Assembly: GCA_964036665.1 (NCBI GenBank)
Contig: OZ038526.1
Location: forward strand, 24,800,001 to 24,864,000
Direction of reading: 5' to 3'
DNA from: Gordius sp. MW1
Lineage: Eukaryota > Nematomorpha > Gordioida > Gordea > Gordiidae
DNA: 64,000 bases
In this document: piece by piece, positions 48,104-61,530 of the stretch
Position numbering within the stretch: position 1 is the first letter of the stretch
Layout of the letters: every line of letters begins with the position of its first letter
Translations under genes and position numbers: made by a program
Notes under the pieces: generated by a model
Told to the model about the DNA's origin: nothing
What the model saw: only the letters and a program-made list of their open reading frames with translations
Databases searched by the model: none

Positions 48104-49872
48104 GCGATTAGTGTTTCGATTTTGAGCAAAATCTCGTCTCGGGGGCGATTATGAAAATCTCAATCTCGTCTCGACGTGAATTCTCGGCTTGTCTGAGCTT
48201 TTTTTAAAAAATTCTTACGAAACAAAAATATCTCCTGTTTTATTAAAAATATTAAATAAGTGTTAACAAATTCATATGACAAACCTTTGTATTTTTTAAA
48301 ACCCTTAGTACACAAAGTTATTAGAGATTTAGCGCCACACGACATCTCATTGACAAATATAAAGATATGAACTAATTCCTAAAAAACATTTTATATGGAA
48401 AGTTGAAACTAAAAAACTATAAATAAATTTAAAGACCATAGCATAATTGTGCATTAAATTTAGAATTTAATGGTGGTACTTTTTAGATTTGAGTTAAAAC
48501 CAGTACTCTAGTGAGTGTTTTAGAGCTGAAACTTCTGTGAATTAATATAGGAATTGATTGTTAGATAAAAGGCCTTATTAAATTTTATAGTTCTAGCAAA
48601 TTATAATAACAAATTCACCGTGTCTGTTAAATATAAATAGACTTAGAAATTTATGAGTATTTAGTTATATATTTGGGCAAAACCCTGGCTAAAGGCTCAA
48701 AGTTGACATCAACATATTTAAGGCAAACGTTTTAGTCCATTGACATTAACAGCATCAATTATAACCCATAGAGTGTATTGCATGTTTCCTATAACGTTAT
48801 AAATCACAAAGTGCGAGTGACCTTTAATGATAATATTATCATTTACAGAATGATAACTAGTTGCACATATTAAAACGTTACAAAAACAACATTAAAAGCA
48901 GCATTATTATAGGATCAAGAACATAAGGTTTTAAAATTTAAATTTTAGTGCACTTATTTTATTATATGACAAAAATATATTATTAAATTTGTATTTTAAA
49001 TGACTACCTTTTAATTTAATTAGCTTTGCCATTTAATATCTATTTATCTAGTACAGTATAAGTTCGTGTATTTTTATTTTATATTGCACAATTGCCTCAA
49101 TTACAGTATATTCGAATGCACCTGCCAACCCCAGTTTAATGTAATGTGAAAAGTAATGCATAATTGCATATGACAAAAAATGTATTCACATAATGTTTTA
49201 TTAAAGCTCAACATTTCGGGATGTACAAATACTACTAGTTGAAGCATAAAAACCTCTAGAAAACTCATGATTTAACCTATTACCGTGTCATCGAATACAC
49301 AATTGTACCTACTTTTGAAATCGGTAGGTAGGCATAAATGACGCTAGGGTGCTTAAAAAATCTAAGCCACCTTAGTTTGACCTTGTATAATTATTCAAAC
49401 CAATTGAACACCCATTTGTAGTTACCGCATCATGCAGAATGAGAAACTGCGAAATTTAAATATGCTTTAGTAATTTACTACTATCAGAACTCATTCTAAG
49501 TCTAAAATTTTGTAACATTTAATAATGCAAAGGATACATATATGTAAGAAATATATTATTAAATTATTCAAATACCCTAGAGGCCATTTTATAGGTAAAT
49601 GAAATGTAATTGCCAAATTTTAAATACCAAAAATATATCATAGTTACTACACTTAGGTGTTATTTTATTAATTATATTCCTATCATATTGATTTTATTTA
49701 ATAACTTAGATATTTATCATGCAAAAAATACATAATAATTTATTAATATCTAAGACCAAGAAAAAGTCGAGATCACGCCGAAAAATCTCGTATCGACATC
49801 CAAATTCTCGTCTCGATCTCGGGTAAGTTTTTCAAATTCTCGTCTCAATCTTTCGAGACGAGAAGGAGAATT
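48104..49872. mobile_element. Probable element bounded by CGAGAC-rich ends
   Basis: The left end starts TAGTGTTTCGATTTTGAGC and is rich in CTCGTCTCG words (to 48,200). 49,754-49,872 is rich in the same words (TCTCGTCTCGATCTCGGG), though the terminal GAAACACTA seen at 5,367 is missing. The interval between is A+T-rich without coding sequence. It may be one decayed non-autonomous element or two fragments. Confidence 0.45.
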
Positions 49873-51019
49873 TCCTCGGTTATTCCGCATAACTATCGCT
49901 AAGCTATTACTCATTTTTATATTAATAAAATACCTTTACTTTTATGCTTTAAATTAAAAAAATTTCCACAAATTGAATTTAAATTTTATCGATAAATTAT
50001 TATTTTTTATCATAAAAGTTCGTATTAGAATACAGATGGACTAATTTTATTCATTAAAAAGTTTATTTATAGGGTAGGGGTATAAACGGGTTTACACAAA
50101 AGGGGCGTCTATTTTGTTTATCTTAAGATTATTTAAAATATATGTATACCTGAAACTTAATTAAAAATCCCTACATAAATACTTTAGTGGACATCGGCTA
50201 CAACCAATTAATATTTTGCTACTATATGATTTGTTAACGTTTTAACAAATTTGTACCTAAATGCCTTAGCGATTACTCTATTAAAATTTTGTGACCTATG
50301 AGTGGTTTTGCCAGTGATAACATAATGTTTAAAAGAAACTCTTGCCAAATTTTTTAGAAAGACCAAATACTACAATTTTTGACCTATTAGAATTAAAATT
50401 AAAAATTTCATTTGGAAAAAAATGTCTCCTTCGATTTTTAAATAAAATAGGAAATTTGGTCCGTGTTAATAAAATATTGCTATTGTTTAATCAATAATCT
50501 ATTAATTTAATGCTCATTTTTTAATAGTGGTTGAAAAAATTTGGGATCGCATAACTTCGCGCCTATAAATTTAACAATTCGGGCCGGGCGGCCTTAATCT
50601 TTGGGCGGACATTTAGAAGGGTTGGGGTGGACAATGGATTTAAAAAATTTAACCGGGCCGGGTTCGGGCAGAAAATTTTAAACAAATTTGACCTTTGGTC
50701 TATGTTATTATTAGTCTATGATTAAGACCACATACCAATTATCAGATATAGCTAACAGCTGACATTCAGAAAATAAGGTGTATCGCCATCTTAATGCACG
50801 TATTTTCAATCTTAAGACTACTCAATTTTTTCCACCGATTTATTTTCAGAAAGCAATATAACCATCATATAATTAATGTTTTCACCTAGGAAAACTCAAA
50901 ATATACGCATATAAATTTTTTACTTAAATTTTTTTTTATACGAAAACGAAGTCACACATATAAACATTAAACGAAAAAGACATATTGGTTAAATACGTAA
51001 AGATCAATATAATTATCGT
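49873..51019. other. A+T-rich stretch with one GC-rich hAT end
   Basis: 50,570-50,705 has CGGGCCGGGCGGCC and CCGGGCCGGGTTCGGGC, like the hAT ends elsewhere. No gene seen. Confidence 0.4.
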
Positions 51020-51300
51020 CTAAAATAGGCCAAGAGTCGGCAAAGGTTTTAAAATTGCATCGCACAATAAGCAAGTTGTTGTTCGAGTAGGAAGGAGGCG
51101 GAAAATCGAGATTTTAGAAATACGTTTTCCGATTTCTTTAAAAAAATCCATGGCCCGTTTACCGAAGGTACCAGAGCATGTGGCAACAACAGGGATAAAA
51201 ATATTGGATGCCAAAAGGGCAGAATATTTTGTTGGGTTTTAAGCTTTTCAGCGATGGCGACATGAGGAGGGAGAAGAAGGTCGATACATGTAAATCTCAT
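51020..51300 (-). pseudogene. LINE polyprotein C-terminal fragment
   Basis: Minus-strand frames 51,300-51,215 (VAIAEKLKTQQ) and 51,214-51,020 (SNIFIPVVATCSGTFGKRAM, then DFFKEIGKRISK) join after one frameshift. They match the pattern seen after the RT domain of many non-LTR elements, where an EKxxKY helix is followed by FxPxxxxTxGxxGxxAxxFxxxIxxR. No RT core is left around it. Confidence 0.55.
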
Positions 51301-52669
51301 TAAAGGGATAGGTATTTGATTACTTGGAGATATTTTTTATTATTCATTTTCTATATTATAGCAATTTATTAAAAAGTCCAGATCCAAAATATGTACTTAA
51401 TGTTATAAAATAAAATGTATACCTATTAAATATTGTTAGTCTACAATTTTAAGTATAGATTAACATATAATTTTTTATTGTAAGATTTTTCTATTCATTT
51501 TTAACTCATTCATGATTATTTCCTTTTTCTTTGTACAATATGGGTTAAAGTATAGTCTTCCAATACATTAGCATTATATAATTCTGTAAAAAATATAACT
51601 TATGGCCAGCTCAAGTCTAATATATTTGAGCGAGCAGGCGAAGAGAGTTAGTAACAAAACAATAATATATCATTAAATATAAATCTCTCAAAAATAATTT
51701 ATTAAAAACTGTTTAGCTGCTTATTTTGAAACAATCTTAATAAAAATTAAAAAATTTCTTTTGTGAACTTCCATTTATTTGATTAGGGCTTATAATTTAT
51801 TGTAACTTAAGAATATTGTAGTTAAATTCTGATCAATATTTGGCAAAATTTTAGTGCTGAGTAAACAATATTTAAAAGAGAACCTTCCCATTCATTGAAT
51901 CACAAAATACTAAAGAGCTGATATTATCTTGATAAAGTTTTATAAACACACTAATAAATGTCCTTATAGAGCACAAAATTTAGACAAATTAGTGGAGATA
52001 CAATTAATTAAAAGAAAATTGTTGATGTAAATCAATTATAATAATTTTCAAATGCAACTTTTAATGAGATGATAAAATTAAAATAATTGGAATGATACAT
52101 TCCAAGAATTTTATTGATATACAAATCTTCCACATCAGCATTTAAACAAAAATAGGCCTTTTAAAATATGCATGCACAATCTATTAGATTAATTAATCAA
52201 TATAATTGCTGAATGAACTGGGTATTCAATTATTTAAAGTTAATATTATATGGTTAAACATAGTGTATATACCTTTAACATACTTTTGTACTGCCAGGTC
52301 TATTGTTATGACTGCCATGGACCTAATTTGCAACAGATATAGTACTGCAATCATGGGAAGATAGTTTAAACCACAAAGCATCAAATTGTCTCAGACTGCA
52401 AACCCGCCTACACCTAGCAACATAACTGCTTTCATCATTTGTAGTTCGTAACAATTCACAGCTACTGCCTAATTAACTCTGTTTAACACCATAAATGAAT
52501 ACTGCTTTGCTATATGTAATAGGTTGAGGCACCATTCAATTATGAGATGTGACTATAAGAAATTGTGAAAAGTATGTAGTTTACAGGGATACAAATGTAT
52601 ATTTAATTCAAAGTAATATAATACAAAATTTTAAAATTCAAAAATTATTTTAAAAAACAATTGTACATA
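51301..52669. other. A+T-rich stretch, nothing recognised
   Basis: Low-complexity A+T-rich sequence between the LINE relic and the SRSF2-like gene. No frames or repeats of note. Confidence 0.4.
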
Positions 52670-52675
52670 TTTATT
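52670..52675 (-). terminator. Polyadenylation signal of the SRSF2-like gene
   Basis: AATAAA on the minus strand, about 78 bases after the stop codon at 52,753. Confidence 0.6.
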
Positions 52676-52752
52676 AAATATTAAAAGTAATATATTATGT
52701 ACAAATACTAACAAACTTATATATAATGTAGTACAATAATATTGTTATAAAT

Positions 52753-53398
52753 TCACCATCTTCTATCATCAGAACTGTACTTTCTTCTTTCTCTATAATC
52801 GTCTCTTCTGTTTAAAATAATAACAATTTAATAATCATTTGATATAAAGATACCTATTTCGCCTGTCATTCTCATAACTGTCATTCTTAGCATAGCGTCC
52901 ATCATCTCTACTTCCATAATCATCAATGGGAGTTCTTGACCTGGGCCGTTGGTATGATCTTACAGAATGCCTTGAAATGGGTGACCTACTTCGTCTATCG
53001 AATCTATCATTCCTCCTATCTCGACTATAACTTCTTCTTCGACTACGACTTCTATCACGGTTACGATCGCCATTCTTTCCACGGTTCTTCAAACTAGCCA
53101 CTAGAGCTGTAGGTGGTCCATACTTTGCTACAGAAACTTTAAGCATTCTACCATCAACTTTTCTTTGGTCCATATTATCGATAGCTTTGTCAGCTTCCCT
53201 TTGACTATCGTAGCGAACAAATGCAAATCCCCGACTTTTCTTTGTGTTATGTTCCCTCGGAATGTAGACATCAGTCACATCGCCATATCGAGAAAAAATG
53301 CGTTTTAAATCTTCAGCTTGTGTGTCAAAGGATAAATTTTCAATTTTTAACGATATCATTCTTGATATATCCATTGGGGTTCCACCAAAACGCGACAT
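52753..53398 (-). CDS. SRSF2: SRSF2-like SR splicing factor, 199 aa, two exons
   Basis: Exon 1 is 53,398-52,854 and exon 2 is 52,807-52,753, split by a 46-nt GT-AG intron. The N-terminus MSRFGGTPMDISRMISLKIE aligns from the first residue with SRSF2 proteins. One RRM spans about 14-92, with RNP2 LKIENL (17-22) and RNP1 RGFAFVRY (56-63); FSRYGDVTDVYIPRE is typical of SRSF2. After a short linker comes an RS domain (117-199) with RSRSRRRSYSRDRR and later mixed RS, RD and RE pairs, shorter and less regular than in vertebrates. SR proteins of this type bind exonic enhancers and recruit U1 and U2AF in the nucleus. Splicing replaces the unspliced ending YLYIK with RDDYRERRKYSSDDRRW, a more fitting tail. 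Confidence 0.92.
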
Positions 53399-53611
53399 TT
53401 TTTGAAATAATATGATATTGATTAAAATTTTATCACTAAGGAAAACAGGAATGCTTAATGTAATTTTACATATTAATAATTTTTACCAATAACCTTATTT
53501 AAAACATAAATTAATTTTATTAGCCTAAAATCGTAATTGCATTATGTTCTATGTGTTATATATAGTCAAAATGTAAGTTTAAAGAATCTGTTTTAGACCC
53601 TACTCTAAATT

Positions 53612-53745
53612 AGTGTTTCGATCTCGCCTCTCTCTCGCAAACTAAACCTAATCCCGTCTCAAGTGTAATTTAAAAATTCAATATTATCTCGGCCTTAAAA
53701 ATTGGTCTTGTCTAATCTCGACAATATGTCCACTCTCAACATTAA
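53612..53745. mobile_element. CGAGAC-family transposon end, decayed
   Basis: Starts TAGTGTTTCGATCTCGCCTC, the same tip as at 48,104, followed by ATCCCGTCTCAAG and later CTTGTCTAATCTCGAC. It lies about 210 bp upstream of the SRSF2-like start codon. Confidence 0.5.
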
Positions 53746-54027
53746 AAAAATGTGTTACTATATAAATTATTATTAAACAAATGAAATTTTAAAATCAAAA
53801 TGGCAATCAATCTTTTTCCATTTGAAAATCTTTATAAAACAGTTCTTAGTGCAATATGTCATTAATAACGTGTGTACATTGATTCACTCGACAATATAAA
53901 AGTAGTTAATAAATAGTAAAATGTTTAAATAAAAAGTACTTTGTTTTTAAACATATTAAATTTTACGTTTGTATTAGAACCATCATGTCGGCCGAATTTA
54001 GATTGAATAAAGTTTTAAGTTTACTTA

Positions 54028-54175
54028 CATGGGCGTAGCGAGGGGGCAGGGAGGGGCGGCTGCCCTCTCTAAACCCAAAAATTTGTTATTATTATGGCTA
54101 AAACGTTAAAACTGATCATCTTGCTCCTCCTTGAATAACTCTTGCCCCCCTCTATGCCTGCTGGGGAGGCCCATG
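54028..54175. mobile_element. CATGGGCG MITE with perfect 8-bp target duplication
   Basis: Starts CATGGGCGTAGCGAGG and ends GGGGAGGCCCATG; type A interior. TTTACTTA occurs at 54,020-54,027 and 54,176-54,183, an exact 8-bp duplication. Confidence 0.92.
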
Positions 54176-54183
54176 TTTACTTA

Positions 54184-57100
54184 AATTATCTTAATTACAT
54201 ATTTGAACAATTGGGATCAGGTTATAGCTATCTTATACACCCATAATCAGTTCCTTAAGTATCTAATGCATGCTTATTATACTGTTATAGAAACCACAAA
54301 GATTTAAATTAAATATTTCTTATCTGGCGTAACCTCTAAATATTCCATAAATTTTTTACTTAAACAAAAAAATTGGTATTTTTATTTAAATCCCTGAGCC
54401 ACTTTTATTAGATGACACATGCGACGCTTTTTAATTATAATTTTTTTTTTATTTTGTTTTATACCCGCTCTTATATTTTTCGAATTTAAACACTTCGCTT
54501 TTATAATGTTCTTACGTTCAGATAAACAATATAAACATAAAAAAAAATAGTTACACACATATAAAGTTGCCCTAAACCAATAATACAATTGTTAATGGAA
54601 TAGGAATATAAGAGTTTTAATATAAACGTTTCAAATTTTATAATTGAAGTTTTAAAACGCTTTTAAATTATAGTTTAAATCTCATAATTACGTTTATGTA
54701 CAAAATCGGCGGCAAATAAAAAATAAAGAGTTTTTCTAGTAACAATTTACCCTCTAAATATCTACGAAAAATATAGGAAGTAATAAATTTTTTTGTTGAA
54801 AGGTTTATTTATACAAAGGGTAAGTCACATATAGGAACATATAAGAAAAAGGTACATACTGACATACAAAGATCTAAATTATCTTTTAAAACGATTCATA
54901 AGTCTGAAAAGTTTTGAAGTTGGTGTTTGAGTAAAAATGAGGGATATCGGATTGTTTTTGCATTTCCTTATAAAAACTAATGGGTTTTCCAAAAGTACAA
55001 AAGCATTAGGATTGTCATATACGGACAGATGGCTCATTGTAATAAAAGATGCTTCCATACATTATGCAGAAGATTGTATCAACGAATTGGGAAAAGTTCG
55101 TAGTATATATAGCTTTAGAGGATTTAATGAGAAATTTAATTAGTCCGATTGTTAAACAGTTATGGATTACTGATTTAATTTGCATTAGATTAACTTAAAA
55201 TGAGCTAAATTAAGCAACCCGAACCCGGTCCAATGAAATTTTTAAACTTCCCGCCTGGACCCACCCCAACCCTATTATGTATCCGCCTGGCCTCGCTCGA
55301 ATCATTGGAGCTGTCCGACTGCCCTGCCAGAAACAATATTAAGAAATAATTTTGTAATATTAAAAAAAAATTTATTTAATTTTAATTTTTTTTGAATTTA
55401 CGACTAATACATAATACATATTATAAATAGAAAACTGACAAGATAATACAAGAAAGCAAAATAATACACTATATAAAAAATCTCATTAAGCCCGATTTCC
55501 CCAAATCTTGTTATGATGCCCCATCGGGTTCGCTTGAAAATCTGAATTTATGACAGTTGCTAGGCCCATGATTTGGGTGAACAAGGTCGGGCGTAGGGCT
55601 GGGCTGAGTTTTTCTAGTCTCTGATAGCTAGCACATATATTCTAACAAAACCAATTCAAAACAATTTAACGCCTCATTTTTAAAATTTACCCGTAAAAGT
55701 TTTTATTGGAATACCTGTTTTAATTTAAAAATAGGGGAGCCGTGGCTATATGTTCACCGGGGTTAACACGTCCTTTCAAATAATTTTGTCATTTATATTT
55801 ATTTTGCCCTCATATTTGAATCATAAATGCACTTTATTAGGGCACATATTGGGCACTAAAAATATTGGGATAACTCTTATTACAAAAAAAATATGCAGAA
55901 AATAAGATTTTCGGGGCTAAAAAACCATTTTTACATTTTGCTATTAAGTTGTTTTTTAGGAAAAAGAATCAACTTTTTTATAATTTATGTGTAATATATG
56001 ATTTTGAAGAACTTAATAATCTTTAAACTCAATTTAAAGTAAATGATCACCCTGGGGCTATCGAGAGTGGGACTATCCTTCCTTTTTCTCACTCATTAAT
56101 TAAGCATGGTGCATTATGTTATCAAAAAATATTGTATCCTATGAACAATAAATACATCATGTCCTTTTAACTTGAAAATAATATAAGATTAAAGGAAATC
56201 GTTCAACAGAGTTTAAGTTTAAATCTATCTTATTATTAAGTAACATACATAACATTTTGTAAAACTATAAGTTATCATATCATAGCAATTGAAAAAGATG
56301 CACTTAAGTTATTTATACATTATTGACTATAAATTAGAGAGGGCACCTTAGCTTTTAAAAGACACGTTGACCCCGGTCATTTTCCAAAGTTATACGAATT
56401 GTCCATTTATTGACACCCTGCAAAAAAAATATAACTGTGTTGTTATATTTTACCCTTTTATAAACATTGAAGACAAGAACATTTTTATGGAAAAATTATA
56501 TGATGATCGGTTGAAGAATTTTTAGACCTTTTTGATTTTATGGTCGAGATAGCGCCGGTCTCCCCTACATTTAGAAATTAACACTTAAATTGTTTTGATA
56601 ATTATTCTATTTAAATTTATTTATTGCATCTTAGTATAAATATTTAATACACTTTTTATAGAGAAACTTTAAGTTTCAGTTTAAAATTTTTTTTGCAGAT
56701 ATCCAAATACGTGTGAATTTTAAAGCATATACTAAAACAAATAATTATAAAAGCTACAATTCGTTGCACTCTAAGAATTTATTATTTCTAGAATAGTTAT
56801 CTAAACTAATTCCGAATCGCCAAAAAATATGCCTAACTAAAAAGCCCTTTAGCAGGGGAAATAATAAGATTATATTTTTCAGATATGTTTAAGACAAAAT
56901 ATAGAATTGAAGCTGATCCTAAAACAATGTTGACATTATATAAAAACGGAAATTTATTAAAATGGTATATATAAAGAAATTACACTCACGACTAAAAAAA
57001 ACTATAAAAACGCGCTAAAACTAAACGGATGGTTTTAATCCGTGTATGGAAATCGTGTTGGATTTAATGATTTTCATTGTAATCTTTTGCCTGCTTGAGC

Positions 57101-57729
57101 TTTCTTTTCTAAATAGTATCTAAATCAAGGAATTTAAAAGATAAGAAGGAACCTGTCACAATGCGTTTGATGAACAAATTAACCTGTAAAGATCACTTTT
57201 AGCCACAACCTACCTCAGGTAATCTTAATAATTGGGCAAAGAATAATAAAAATGACGCGTTCCTTTAGGAAATTACTTAAAATGAACTATTATACTCTAT
57301 GGATGTTAATGGTTCAAATCACCTAAAATCAATTAGATTTAAATTTATAAGCATATATTGTCGGAGCATAGAAATCTACAAATTCAATTAGTTCCATGAC
57401 GTTTCACAAATCAAAATTATTGTAGTGTATATGGATGATTTTGCTAACAATACTCTGTTATTAAATTGTCAATTTACCCAAATTCAGATCATATCATTCA
57501 ATATTAAAAATTGTCTTGGATTTAAAATGAGAGTTTTCAAAGAAATATAATTTCACCCATGGAATGTGGGCCACAAAACTTGTTAAATGTTTTTATTTAA
57601 CAAACTTACAAGCTTGAGTCATCCGGCCTTGTACATTCCATAACATTTGGAATTTAATAAATTAAGGTTAAATTTTGTAATTTTTGCGGTATATATTTTG
57701 AGAGTCGGCTTAGTTACAATAAGTGACAA
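54184..57729. other. Long gene-poor stretch
   Basis: A 68-codon frame at 54,937-55,143 (MRDIGLFLHFLIKTNGFSKS...) reads rather like protein but has no recognised family or splice partners. GC-rich hAT-like ends lie at 55,210-55,330 and 55,490-55,625 (ending TAGTCTCTGATAG). The dispersed repeat shared with FOXK intron 4 is at 56,970-57,092. The rest is A+T-rich and empty to my reading. Confidence 0.4.
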
Positions 57730-57874
57730 CATGGGCGTAGCCAGGTATTGGTTAGGGGGGGGGGTGCGAAATATAAAATTTTTAATTTTGAAGGCTTTTT
57801 TGCATTGAAATTTTTTTTTTCACCATTGGTGGGAGGCGGCCCCCCCTCCTCTGCCCCCCCTGGCTACACCCATG
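57730..57874. mobile_element. CATGGGCG MITE, type B-like interior
   Basis: Inverted ends CATGGGCGTAGCCAGG and CCTGGCTACACCCATG. A G run follows the left end and a C-rich tract precedes the right. No clear target duplication. Confidence 0.85.
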
Positions 57875-58993
57875 TGAATGTTAGATATCACCAATAATAA
57901 ATAATATCAACCATATTATGGAAGAAGTAAATCCTGATTTGTTTGTTTATAAATTAATGGCTAGACGTTTATAATTGATCTAAGAAAGATGAGTTTAATT
58001 TACACAAAATTTAAAAGATATGGTGAAAAATATGTTTTTAGATTAAATTAAAAAATGAACTTGATACAATGGCTCTTTCTCTGCACAAAAAACTTCTAGA
58101 TCTAGTTCCTAACTCCTCATTTTTAAAAATAGGTCATATTTTTTAAGTGTCTAGTACCTACTCTCTTAATTCTAAACCTAATCTTTATATTAACTAATAT
58201 ATCCTCGGTAACTGTAGGCTCTAATTATACTACATATGTTCTAGAAATCTCCAGTATGTTATAAGTGAGGTCTATCAAAAGGGTGTAATTCTTATTACTT
58301 AATTGTTAATCATATCCATATAAGTACAAAATTAAACTGAAATAAATAAGAGTGATCGTAAAATTAAATATCAGGAGATATTGTAGGTGTTATTTGTAGC
58401 AATAAGGAAAGAATTAAATTAAATATCCATAATTTAATCCTTTTTTATAAGCTTATAAAGAATGAGCGATAAGATGGTTTTAATCAATCAAGGTAAGAAA
58501 TTTTAAACAATATAATAATGAAATAAGTATTATAAATTAATCAATCTATTAAATTTGCAAAATATGCTATAATTATAATAAAAATTAAAAATCTTAACAC
58601 CAATTGCTATCACGTATCATTTTTAAATTTTTTTTTACTAAATTTATTAGTGCTCAGTTTCAAATAACTAGAATTTAATTTGTTTGTTCTCAAAGCTGTA
58701 AATAATTTTGTATGACGCCTAAGCATTAAGAAACAAAGGATAAATTTTGAGATTTTTGGATTCAGTGAAAAATAAATTAAATTTGCGCCATTAATATCTT
58801 TACCTTAATTTCTTATGTTGTTATACAGAATATGCCGATATTACAAAATGGAGTTCTAGACAACCTTAATCATTTATTTTATCAATAAGATAAAATGATA
58901 TCTAAATGACTGCCTGTGACGATTTTTTATTTTATATGCCATTTTGTTGCGGAAACTTTGGGCTTATGAGTAAGATTAATATTTGAATAAAAT

Positions 58994-59246
58994 GGTGGCC
59001 TATCAAATTTTCGAAAACCATCTTGCCGAATTGAATGTACCAGTGTTAAAAGTTCTCCCAATTAAATACTGTCCCTCAACAAAAAAGCATATTAATCATT
59101 CAATTTTGGAAAGATATAATTTAAGTTTTTTTATAATAAAATTGATAATTATATAAAAGGTACTCAATTTTAGGTCCTTCTTTATGATAATGGGGAGATG
59201 TCGCTAATGACCCAGGGTGAATTCGGCAAGATGGTTTAAGGCATTT
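58994..59246. mobile_element. MITE of the 8,053 family, just upstream of the ERp29-like gene
   Basis: The left end GGTGGCCTATCAAATTTTCG leads into AAACCATCTTGCCGAATT. The right end has the complement AATTCGGCAAGATGGTTT but has lost the outer ~20 bp. AATAAAAT lies on both sides (58,986-58,993 and 59,247-59,254). It ends about 60 bp before the start codon at 59,310 and so probably lies in the promoter or leader. Confidence 0.8.
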
Positions 59247-59309
59247 AATAAAATATGATATTTTTTGTATCACATTGCCATAAGCGCTTTTCAAAATTTA
59301 AAGTCTCAA

Positions 59310-60968
59310 ATGTCTTCATATGTGTTAACTATTATATGTCTTGTTTTGACTTATATTTATGACTTAGAGGCTAAGGGATCAGTTGGATTGGATACATTGA
59401 CTTTTGATAAAGTTGTTTAAAAGTTTAATGCAATAACTTGTTTAGGTAATCACCAAACACGAATATACTATTCTTAAAATTGACACACTTTATCCCTATG
59501 GAGAAAAACAAGATGAGTTTGAAAAATTAGCTTTATCATGCAATGTATCCCCAAATATCTTAGTTGCTCATGTGGGTGTTGCAGGTATATTCTTGCTAAA
59601 TATGAAACTTAGTACCTATTTATGCCATTTTTACATATTAAATTTTTACAAGCTTTTTTTAACATATTCTTTCAGTAATTTATTTTACAATTGTAAAATT
59701 TAAGAAACTCTTTTTTCACATTAGGTTTAAAGTTGTATAAAAATCTAATTATGATTAACAATTGCCAAAACAAGGTGTCACCCCCCAGGTTGTGACCTCA
59801 GTTTGTTTTATAATATGCCCAATATTCTTCGTAAAAATGTATTTTCTAGCACAATTGTAATGTTGCCAATTTGCTCATTTTTTATATATTACTTTTCAGA
59901 TTATGTATAATTCAGTTGTTTATTTAATTTGTTTAACTTTTCATAAAATATATTTGCTTGTTTGGTTTCTTTTAAATGCTTAACTACTTGTGAAGGAACG
60001 TTGTCATAAAATGAAGGATAAAAATATTTTCTATTTTATAGTTTGTTTAAATAAATGGATCTGTGTGCATTAAGTCAAAAAGATAATTTTTGATTAGATT
60101 AAAATCGTGTTTATTTGGAAATGTAGACTGAGTTTAGCTTCATTTTGGCCTAGTGATGGATATTATTATGTAAAACAAATATTTGCCATCGCAAGGCTTA
60201 ACACTACTCCAAATCCTAACATCTAGCAATAACCACTAATTTATGAGATTCAGACCCACAATGACAAAATTTGTAATAATATGTTTATGATTTGGGTATC
60301 GAAGTTTTGTAATAAGTTGGATTTAAAACCATTTGATATGATTTAAATGTTGTAAGAGGGTTTTTATAAAAATGTTGGTCAATTTTTTGTGGCCTTATAG
60401 ATTATGGAGAAAAAGAAAATTCAGCATTAGCCGAAAGATTTGATGTTAAAAAGGAGGATTTTCCAACTTACATATTATTTAATGACTTTGGGAAAAAACA
60501 TGAAAAATATAAGGGAAAATCGTATAAAGCAGATGATTTAAAGGAATTTATCCTAAAAAACACAAGTAGTCCATATGTTATAAGTAAAATAACCCTTTAA
60601 CTGTAAATTAGAAATATGGATTGGCTTGACTGGATGTGTTGAAGCATTTGATAAATTAGCCAACAAATTTGTACAAGCCAGTGACAAAAAAAGTGTACTC
60701 ACAGAAGCCGAGAAACAATTTGAAAATATGGATGGTAATGTTTTATAAAGTTTTAAATTAATTTTTTAAAGAAAATGATAAATTTTCTGGTCGTTATTAT
60801 GTGAAATCAATGGAGAAGGGTGTGGAAAAAGGACTTCAATTTTTCACGAATGAATACCAAAGATTAAAGGAAATTGTATCTAAAGGCAACCTCAAAGCAG
60901 AAAAATTGGAGGAATTTAACAAGAAAATCAATATTTTAAAAGCTTTCTTATTTAAAGACGAACTTTAG
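59310..60968 (+). CDS. ERP29: ERp29-like endoplasmic reticulum protein, 247 aa, five exons
   Basis: Exons: 59,310-59,411; 59,446-59,584; 60,401-60,583; 60,612-60,734; 60,772-60,968, with introns of 34, 816, 28 and 37 nt, all GT-AG and in frame (744 nt). Residues 1-21 form a signal peptide (MSSYVLTIICLVLTYIYDLEA). Residues 24-130 form a thioredoxin-like domain without a CxxC site, as in ERp29 (GLDTLTFDKV, YPYGEKQDEF at 50-59, ADYGEKE). A helical ERp29 C domain follows, beginning around IWIGLTGC. The last four residues are KDEL, the canonical retrieval signal; vertebrate ERp29 ends KEEL. ERp29 helps secretory proteins fold and leave the ER but is not a redox enzyme. The first intron donor could also be three bases later, which only adds one valine. 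Confidence 0.9.
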
Positions 60969-61064
60969 ATATTTCCAACGCCTCCTTTTTTGAAGTTTGT
61001 TAATTTATTTTGTCACCACCACTTTTATACTTTTCGTTGACTAATGTTTCTATGGCATGCCAGT

Positions 61065-61070
61065 ATTAAA
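61065..61070 (+). terminator. Possible polyadenylation signal of the ERp29-like gene
   Basis: ATTAAA about 100 bases after the stop codon, the first reasonable hexamer downstream. Confidence 0.4.
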
Positions 61071-61530
61071 TTTATGCATGCAATTATTAAACCTAGTTTA
61101 TGACCCTTAGTGTCGAGTTTCAAGTAGCATAGATGTGTAAAGTAAACAATTGATATGTAACCTGTGCTAAACCAGGAACTTTAAAGCTAATATGTTTATA
61201 GATTCTCGCTATTTTTCATATAGGGAACTTTAATTACGTGTTTTAATTGGTTAAAGTTTCTTGTGTCCCTATTCAAGGAGTTAAATGACTATTTAGTGTT
61301 GATTTTAGGGATAATTTATCTCGATGTATAAAATTAAGTTTTTATGACAAGGATCTAATTGGCATATTTGAAGAGATTTATGAAGTTTTTTAAGCTATGG
61401 GGGCTCATCTTAATAGTTAGGCTTTTATTTAAATAGACGTATTTGAAATAGCCTTAGCTACCAATGCTACAAAACGATAATTAAGGACGATCCTATGAAT
61501 AACGTTTTTAGCATGTAATCGCTTTTAAAA

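Noticed and set aside
54937..55143. 68-codon plus-strand frame that reads like protein
   Set aside because: No recognised domain and no splice partners. Kept only as a remark in the region entry.
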